The translations under genes were made by a program, and so were the position numbers. The notes beneath the pieces were generated by a model. That model made no database searches and was not told where the DNA came from. It was given only the letters and a program-made list of their open reading frames with translations. DNA of 64,000 nucleotides, from the NCBI GenBank assembly GCA_016788585.1, contig JAEURP010000007.1, positions 64,001-128,000 of the forward strand, given 5' to 3'. Shown here in pieces: positions 59,136-64,000 of the stretch (positions within the stretch are counted from its first letter, which is position 1; each line of letters starts with the position of its first letter). Source of the DNA: Chthonomonas sp. GTDB taxonomy: Bacteria > Armatimonadota > Fimbriimonadia > Fimbriimonadales > Fimbriimonadaceae.

Positions 59136-60146
59136 CTATGGTTGGCTTTCGGTGAAGGCTTTGACCGCATGTTCGACCATTTCATCTGAAATGTCGTAAT
59201 GAAACACGCATCGAACTCTGTTCTTGCGAAAGGCCATGCATCGGACGCCGTTCTGTTCAAGGTGCGATACCCAAGCAGCGGCCGGCTGCTCGGTGTCTAC
59301 CATTACAAAGTTCGTTTGAGCTCTTGCAGAGAGTCCTGGCTTTCCATCGAGGGCCCCTGCAAATGCGCGGGCGCGATCATGGTCTTCTGAAAGTCGGTGC
59401 CGCACCGAACGTAATCCAACCAGTCCGGCGGCTGCAAGCAAGCCCGCTTGACGCATCCCTCCACCTAGTCTCTTTCGCCACTTGCGGGCCTTAATGATAA
59501 ACTCCGCCGGGCCACAGAGGACAGACCCCACTGGGGCGCCCAGCGCTTTGCTAAGGCAGAAATTGACCGAGTCGAATGGATCCGCCATTTCCTTTGGCTC
59601 GCAACCGATGTCGGTGCATGCGTTAAACATCCGTGCGCCGTCCAGGTGGAGCCAGATGCCGTACTCATCGGCGATTCGTCGGTATTCTTGGGTCACGGAA
59701 ATCGGAACGACCGATCCACCGGCCCGGTTGTTTGTGTTTTCGACTCCAATAAACGTCGTCCCAGGAGTGTGCAAGCTGGTGACCTGAATGCGTGATTCGA
59801 CTTCGCCCGGATCCATCACGCCGTTGTCGGCAGGACACGTACGCGTGGTGACTTGCGCAATGACCCCCGGGGCCCCAACTTCATAGTAAAGCATGTGGGC
59901 CTCCTCTTCGAAAAGGGCACAATCACCACGTTCGGTTGCGGAGGCAAGGGCGAGTTGATTACCCATCGTGCCACTCGGAACGAAGACAGCGGCCTCTTTG
60001 CCCAGCAGGTCAGCCGAAAAGGCCTCAAGCTCCATCACCGTCGGATCATCACCGAGAACGTCATCGCCTAATGCTGCCGAACGCATTGCCTCCCACATTT
60101 CGGGAGTGGGTTGAGTGACGGTATCGCTTCGTAAATCGACAATCAT
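59136..60146 (-). CDS. ltaE: Low-specificity L-threonine aldolase
   Basis: The 336-residue PLP enzyme splits L-threonine or L-allo-threonine to glycine and acetaldehyde. It has the start [19 protein letters not shown], the [11 protein letters not shown] loop, [21 protein letters not shown]-like ([12 protein letters not shown]) and the PLP-lysine region [18 protein letters not shown]. The [15 protein letters not shown] segment is also standard. ATG 60146 overlaps the stop of the exonuclease-like gene by four bases. Confidence 0.94.
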   Translation of the reverse strand: MIVDLRSDTVTQPTPEMWEAMRSAALGDDVLGDDPTVMELEAFSADLLGKEAAVFVPSGTMGNQLALASATERGDCALFEEEAHMLYYEVGAPGVIAQVTTRTCPADNGVMDPGEVESRIQVTSLHTPGTTFIGVENTNNRAGGSVVPISVTQEYRRIADEYGIWLHLDGARMFNACTDIGCEPKEMADPFDSVNFCLSKALGAPVGSVLCGPAEFIIKARKWRKRLGGGMRQAGLLAAAGLVGLRSVRHRLSEDHDRARAFAGALDGKPGLSARAQTNFVMVDTEQPAAAWVSHLEQNGVRCMAFRKNRVRCVFHYDISDEMVEHAVKAFTESQP

Positions 60147-60919
60147 TGAGCGCTCTTACTGAATAGGGATGGCGTTGGACCAAGGCAATAGCGCTTCATG
60201 CCATCGTAGGCGACTTCGGCCAGCCGCTCCATGTTGACGCAATCTTCTCGGTTGTAGGCGATGAGCGTCTCCATAGCGCTCTCGTCGCCGCGCAGGTACC
60301 GCCGCCACAGCCAGATCGCATCGCGGCCCGTTAGTCCAGCCGTCTCAGGCGACCTCTGGATTCCAAGGTGTGCTTCGATCTTCTTGAGGCCTCCGCGATA
60401 ACCTAGCCTCTTCAATGGGAGCATCAGGTCCAAATGGATATGATCGAAAACGACATCCCGAAAACGGCGTTGCAGCACGGGAACGTCGAATGAGAACCCA
60501 TTGAACGAGACGATCATGGAATAGTTCGTGATTAGGTCTCGAAATCGCTCAAGATCGTGCCCCTTGATTAAGGCTACAAACTGAGATCCGTCGTAGGCGC
60601 CGATGGTTGTAATCGAGTCTGATGAGTTCGTGCCGTCGGTCTCGATATCGAGGTAGAGGCAAGAGTCTTTGAACTCTTGCCATGCTCGCCAAGATTCAGC
60701 AAGCCCTAGTGTCTTCGCAAAATACTGGTGGTGCTTGGCTTCGAGGGCCTGCTTCGATTGTCGGATCTGCTCGATAACGAGCGACCTGGAAGCCCCGCCG
60801 ACGGAATAGCGATCCGGCTCTGCCAAAAAGTCGTCCCATGTCTCGCATCCGTGTGCCCAAAGGGCGGCTTCGGTTTGCCGGCCAATTCCTTGGATATGCG
60901 AGAACGTACGAGTGAGCAA
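60143..60919 (-). CDS. RNase H-like DEDD exonuclease protein with HhH region
   Basis: From TTG 60919 the protein is 258 residues. The N-terminal part (FSHIQGIGRQTEAALW) is helix-hairpin-helix-like. The core has the DEDD residues: LYLDIETDG (Asp and Glu), IVSFNGFSFDVPVLQRRF (Asp), and YNREDCVNM (last Asp). HLDLMLPLKRLGYRGGLK is the conserved middle motif. This matches YprB-type ribonuclease H-like domains of unknown substrate. It lies one base behind the secreted-protein gene and overlaps ltaE. The longer frame to 61093 runs inside the neighbouring gene and is rejected. Confidence 0.82.
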   Translation of the reverse strand: MLTRTFSHIQGIGRQTEAALWAHGCETWDDFLAEPDRYSVGGASRSLVIEQIRQSKQALEAKHHQYFAKTLGLAESWRAWQEFKDSCLYLDIETDGTNSSDSITTIGAYDGSQFVALIKGHDLERFRDLITNYSMIVSFNGFSFDVPVLQRRFRDVVFDHIHLDLMLPLKRLGYRGGLKKIEAHLGIQRSPETAGLTGRDAIWLWRRYLRGDESAMETLIAYNREDCVNMERLAEVAYDGMKRYCLGPTPSLFSKSAQ

Positions 60920-60920
60920 A

Positions 60921-61490
60921 TTAGGTTCTTGTCTTTGGCGTCTCGCGTCGCTGGGGTTGCGGAACCGGTGGAGCCTTCCGTTCTGGCAGAGGGTATTCGA
61001 ACGAGCCAGTCGCTGGCCACGCCATCCTCTTTGCCGGATCGTCGTACCAAAGCCAGCCAGATTCGAAAGTTCCTGGTTTGGTAGCGCTCTCATAGTATTC
61101 GCCTGTCAGTCGGACGCGACCCGCGCCGTACCACACGGCCGAAAAGTCGCGACCAAACCACTGTAGGGCCTTGAAAGTGCCAACTAAGACAATCTTGCCT
61201 TTGCCGTAATAGAGTTCTCGCTCCCGATTTGGGGCATGATATTGGCGGACCAAGTTACCGCTAATGGTGTACTTGCCCTTGAATCCGTGGAGGAGCAACG
61301 AGCCCGAATAACTGATTTCAAGCCGGCCTTGGCCATTGTAAAACTTGCAGCTTCCGATCTTGGTTGCCAGATGCAACGTGCCGAAGTCGGGCTTCGGGGT
61401 TACACCGGCGCGCTGGGCAGGAGTGGCGGGTTGGGCAAGGGCGGCTTGCCAAAGTCCAAGGAGCATCAAGATCAGAACGGCATGCTTCAT
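60921..61490 (-). CDS. Secreted hypothetical protein
   Basis: The 189-residue protein has a signal peptide (LILMLLGLWQAALA). A repetitive beta body follows with G-rich units: SCKFYNGQGRLEISYSGSLL, GFKGKYTISGNLVRQY, ELYYGKGKIVLVGTFKALQW and VWYGAGRVRLTGEYYES. A stacked beta-strand or beta-helix fold is likely. The tail is proline and arginine rich. No family is recognised. It precedes the exonuclease-like gene by one base and is divergent from ccmE. Confidence 0.72.
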   Translation of the reverse strand: MKHAVLILMLLGLWQAALAQPATPAQRAGVTPKPDFGTLHLATKIGSCKFYNGQGRLEISYSGSLLLHGFKGKYTISGNLVRQYHAPNRERELYYGKGKIVLVGTFKALQWFGRDFSAVWYGAGRVRLTGEYYESATKPGTFESGWLWYDDPAKRMAWPATGSFEYPLPERKAPPVPQPQRRETPKTRT

Positions 61491-61550
61491 TTCGGGCTGG
61501 AACCATTGTATCTGAAGCCGAGCATTCCAAGTACAATAGACATTAAGGCA

Positions 61551-61922
61551 ATGAACCTGAAGCTAATTCTGCCGCTTGTTTTGGGGTCGATCGCAATCAC
61601 GGGAATGGTGTTCACCTTTGTATCCCAAGCTAGCCCCTATGTGAACATTGCCGAGGCGAAGAAGAGCACCAACGATAGCATGCATTTGCCCGGCGAGATG
61701 GTGAAGTCCACCGTTCAGGTGTCGGCTAGGGAGCGGATCGTAAGCTTCGTTCTTGTGGATGAAACCGGAGCCAAGGTCCCGGTGGTTTACAAAGGGAGCC
61801 CTCCTGCAAACATGGGCGAGGCGACCAAGGTGGTCGTAATTGGCAAGATGCAGGGGGATGTCTTCGAAGCAGATCGAATGCTCCTCAAGTGTCCTTCGCG
61901 GTACGAGGCAGGGAAGTCTTGA
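61551..61922 (+). CDS. ccmE: Cytochrome c maturation protein CcmE, CxxxY type
   Basis: CcmE carries heme covalently from CcmC to the CcmF heme lyase in the periplasm. The 123-residue product has an N-terminal membrane anchor (ILPLVLGSIAITGMVFTFV) and an OB-fold beta body (GEMVKSTVQVSARERIVSFV, then VPVVYKGSPPANM and VVVIGKMQGDVFEADRML). The heme-binding motif is LLKCPSRY (CxxxY); most CcmE use HxxxY. This Cys form is known in some archaea and Deltaproteobacteria. ATG 61551 is chosen; the frame opens at 61236 but crosses the divergent promoter region. Confidence 0.88.
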   Translation: MNLKLILPLVLGSIAITGMVFTFVSQASPYVNIAEAKKSTNDSMHLPGEMVKSTVQVSARERIVSFVLVDETGAKVPVVYKGSPPANMGEATKVVVIGKMQGDVFEADRMLLKCPSRYEAGKS

Positions 61923-61927
61923 CCTTC

Positions 61928-61932
61928 GGAGG
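61928..61932 (+). promoter_or_regulatory. Shine-Dalgarno site placing a CTG start for ccmF
   Basis: GGAGG lies eight bases before CTG 61941, an ideal spacing. No ATG, GTG or TTG is in frame between the ccmE stop and the first membrane helix of CcmF. Confidence 0.6.
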
Positions 61933-61940
61933 CGCCTGAC

Positions 61941-64000
61941 CTGGAACCCCATCCGACGATCGATTGGGCCCCACTGCCGGCCAATACTGGCCTGCTGGAA
62001 TTCGCTGGACGCGGGCTGATCATTCTTGCCGCAACTCTCTTCGTACTTTCAATTCTGTGCCATCTCTTGACCAAGCCAGGATCGAGAGGAGAGTGCTTTG
62101 CCCGAGGAACCTTCGTTGCGGGGTGCTTCGGTGTATTTCTGGCCTTCGGTCTTGTGGGCTACCTCGTCATCAACCGGCAGTACCAGTTTCAGTACGTTTT
62201 TTCGCACAGCGATAACTGGTTACCCATCGGTAGCCGCTTTGCGGCCATTTGGGGTGGGCAAGAGGGAAGCTTTTTGCTCTGGGCGGTCACGAGCGGGCTG
62301 TTTGGTGTCTTGTCCGTGCGCTCAACCAGTGTCTACCGCCGGTGGTATACGGTCATATTTGCGACCTTTATGGCGGGCTTGACGGGCATTCTCGCCTATG
62401 AATCGCCTTTCGCGCTCTGGCAGGCCCCAGAAGAACTGGCCAAGGCGGCGGCAGGAAAGATGCCGCCGGATGGGGCTGGGCTCACGCCTGCGCTAATTAA
62501 CTACTGGATGCAGATTCACCCGCCGACCATCTTCGCTGGATTTGGCGGTCTTACGGTCGTGTTTTCCATCGCCGTTGCCGCCCTCATCCACGGCGACATG
62601 AAGAGTTGGCTCAAGGTCGTACGGCCTTGGGCAATCCTTTCGGCCACACTAATGGGTGTCGGCTTATGCATGGGCGGATTCTGGGCCTACGAGACCTTAG
62701 GGTGGGGAGGATTCTGGATGTGGGATCCAGTCGAAAATGCCGCTCTTATCCCATGGCTCGTCATGATCGCCTTCATCCATGGCATCTTCATACAGATCGC
62801 GCGCGGCACTTGGCGCATCGCTAATGCCGTCCTCGGCGCGTCGACTCTTCTTTCGTTCATGTACGGCACGTTCCTGACGCGTTCAGGGTTCCTTGGTGAC
62901 ACGAGTGTGCATAGTTTTGCCAGCATGGATCGAGGCGCGCTGTACATCCTCATCGGCCTGAGCCTGGCGTGCCTTCTCTCAGTTGTCGTTTGCGGAGTGC
63001 GTCGCTATCGCATTGATCGAAGTCATTCAGCTGGACCGTCGGAGAGCGCCGGGTTCGACCGTGGAGCCGCCTATTCCTTCGGAATCACATCTTTGCTCCT
63101 CCTCGCAATTGCCAGCGGCATCGGAATGAGCGTCCCGCTAATCATGTCGCTTCAAGGCAAAAAGCCCAGCGTCGTCGAAGAACATCTATACAACCAAGTA
63201 TCTCCGTGGCTCTTTGTCCCAATTGTTGTCTTGATGGGTATTGGGCCGCTGCTCTCGTGGCGAGGGTCGAGTCCAAAGGAGCTTTGGGCGAAGATCAATA
63301 CCCCGCTCGCTCTGAGCCTCGGCTTCTTGGGGATCGGAATGTTCCTCATGCGCACAGTGCCGTTTGGCATGGCACCGGAGCCAGCCCAAACCATCAAGGT
63401 TCCTTGGGGAACGCTACCCTTGATTCCTTGGATCCTGTTTCTTGGTTGGCTTTGCTTGTTTGGAGTGCTCTCGAATGTCATTCGCTTGGTCGAAGTGCTA
63501 CGCAAGGCACCGATGCAAGCCGGTGCTTTTCTATCCCACATTGGCGTGGTCATCGCGGTTCTTGGCCTTATCGTAAGCCGAGGATTCGAGAAGAAAGTGG
63601 AGTTCAGCGCCCAAATGAACAAGCCCGGTCAGGCGCTGGGCTACACCGTCGACGTCATCGGAATCTCAGGCAAAAACTATATGGAGCGCGAAAACAAGCT
63701 CCACGTCACGCTAGAAGGGCGAGGCGAGAAGCTGAATGCCCACCCAACGCTTTTCTACACCGAAAGCGGAAACGCCGAGGAACCGAGCCCAACCGTCCGG
63801 CCATTCATCTTCCATCGGCCGATGCACGATCTGTATTTGACCGCCTATCCATTGGTTCTCGATGCGACCGAGCCGACTGAATTTAAGGTGGGGCAGCGCA
63901 GCCGATTCGAAGGCCACGAGATCCGATATGTGAAGATGGAGAGGCAAGGTGAGGCTGGCATGTCCGGAACGCGGTTTTCTGCATTGCTCGAGGTCACCGA
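61941..64000 (+). CDS. ccmF: CcmF heme lyase, partial at window edge
   Basis: CcmF attaches heme from CcmE to apocytochrome c. The frame is open to the window end (686 codons seen, no stop). It has many membrane helices (LIILAATLFVLSILCHLL, FGVFLAFGLVGYLVI) and the NWLPIGSRFAAIWGGQEGS segment. YWMQIHPPTIFAGF and the WWD-type heme-handling motif WGGFWMWDPVENAALIPWL follow, then TFLTRSGFLGDTSVHSFAS. The C-terminal soluble part at about 63600 on (SGKNYMERENKLHV) looks like the usual periplasmic domain. It is in the same frame as ccmE, 18 bases after its TGA. No ccmA-D is visible here. Confidence 0.9.
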   Translation, partial: MEPHPTIDWAPLPANTGLLEFAGRGLIILAATLFVLSILCHLLTKPGSRGECFARGTFVAGCFGVFLAFGLVGYLVINRQYQFQYVFSHSDNWLPIGSRFAAIWGGQEGSFLLWAVTSGLFGVLSVRSTSVYRRWYTVIFATFMAGLTGILAYESPFALWQAPEELAKAAAGKMPPDGAGLTPALINYWMQIHPPTIFAGFGGLTVVFSIAVAALIHGDMKSWLKVVRPWAILSATLMGVGLCMGGFWAYETLGWGGFWMWDPVENAALIPWLVMIAFIHGIFIQIARGTWRIANAVLGASTLLSFMYGTFLTRSGFLGDTSVHSFASMDRGALYILIGLSLACLLSVVVCGVRRYRIDRSHSAGPSESAGFDRGAAYSFGITSLLLLAIASGIGMSVPLIMSLQGKKPSVVEEHLYNQVSPWLFVPIVVLMGIGPLLSWRGSSPKELWAKINTPLALSLGFLGIGMFLMRTVPFGMAPEPAQTIKVPWGTLPLIPWILFLGWLCLFGVLSNVIRLVEVLRKAPMQAGAFLSHIGVVIAVLGLIVSRGFEKKVEFSAQMNKPGQALGYTVDVIGISGKNYMERENKLHVTLEGRGEKLNAHPTLFYTESGNAEEPSPTVRPFIFHRPMHDLYLTAYPLVLDATEPTEFKVGQRSRFEGHEIRYVKMERQGEAGMSGTRFSALLEVT

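Noticed and set aside
60920-61093. Longer start for the exonuclease-like protein
   Set aside because: The extra 58 codons overlap the upstream secreted-protein gene in another frame, and the HhH region begins directly after TTG 60919.
61236-61550. Extended N-terminus of CcmE
   Set aside because: The extension overlaps the divergent secreted-protein gene and would put 105 residues before the membrane anchor.
61920-61922. TGA between ccmE and ccmF as selenocysteine or readthrough
   Set aside because: CcmE is complete at this point, a ribosome site follows, and no selenocysteine insertion structure is obvious.

Overview
The window looks like chromosomal DNA of a diderm bacterium at roughly 55-57% G+C. 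I infer the Armatimonadota, probably a Fimbriimonas-like lineage. The evidence is indirect: several proteins end in PEP-CTERM sorting signals, a very large secreted protein combines a propeller with beta-sandwich repeats, there is a DUF6754 membrane operon, GTG, TTG and even CTG starts are common, and several genes have -10 boxes only 4-9 bases before their start codon. No phage, plasmid, transposase or CRISPR array is visible. Two gene-poor islands of repeats (about 1.44-1.80 kb and 33.3-34.1 kb) share a 25-base element.

Layout. 1-2.5 kb: an APC-type amino-acid permease cut by the window edge, then a DUF429 protein. 2.5-4.9 kb: a 2-oxo-acid dehydrogenase E2 subunit and IspH. 4.9-10.1 kb: a cell-wall salvage region, with BadF-type sugar kinase, MurQ etherase and a GH65-like lipoprotein on the minus strand and, divergently, a GT9 glycosyltransferase coupled to a peptidoglycan amidase. 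10.1-17.5 kb: a PilZ protein, a 1644-residue secreted repeat protein, a 55-residue membrane protein and an M28 peptidase. 17.6-33.3 kb: many small accessory and secreted genes (DoxX, an NlpC/P60-like pair, an ABM-like monooxygenase behind a Fur-like palindrome, DinB proteins, a PEP-CTERM metzincin, dodecin, DUF937-OmpA, a calcineurin-like phosphoesterase, a dockerin-bearing protein, an SRAP protein and an HELAH-type putative protease).

33.3-34.1 kb is a repeat island. 34.1-49 kb holds an arsenate reductase-like phosphatase, a TPR-peroxiredoxin fusion, two PEP-CTERM proteins, a VOC protein and a decayed second VOC copy, an S41 protease, a chromate transporter, tRNA-Glu and a penicillin-acylase homologue. 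49-55 kb is housekeeping: nadE, tRNA-Ser, thrC-thrB, and glmU-prs with two small genes behind them. 55.3-59.1 kb is a tightly packed operon of four membrane proteins led by DUF6754, closed by a strong terminator; it is the best candidate here for an undescribed system. 59.1-64 kb holds threonine aldolase, a DEDD-type exonuclease-like protein, a secreted protein, and cytochrome c maturation genes ccmE (CxxxY type) and ccmF (apparent CTG start, cut by the window edge).

The threads connecting genes are cell-wall turnover (kinase, MurQ, GH65, GT9, amidase, GlmU, NlpC/P60), a secreted and surface proteome with PEP-CTERM sorting (no exosortase in this window), and redox or heme functions (CcmE, CcmF, peroxiredoxin fusion, glutaredoxin-like protein, possible heme monooxygenase).
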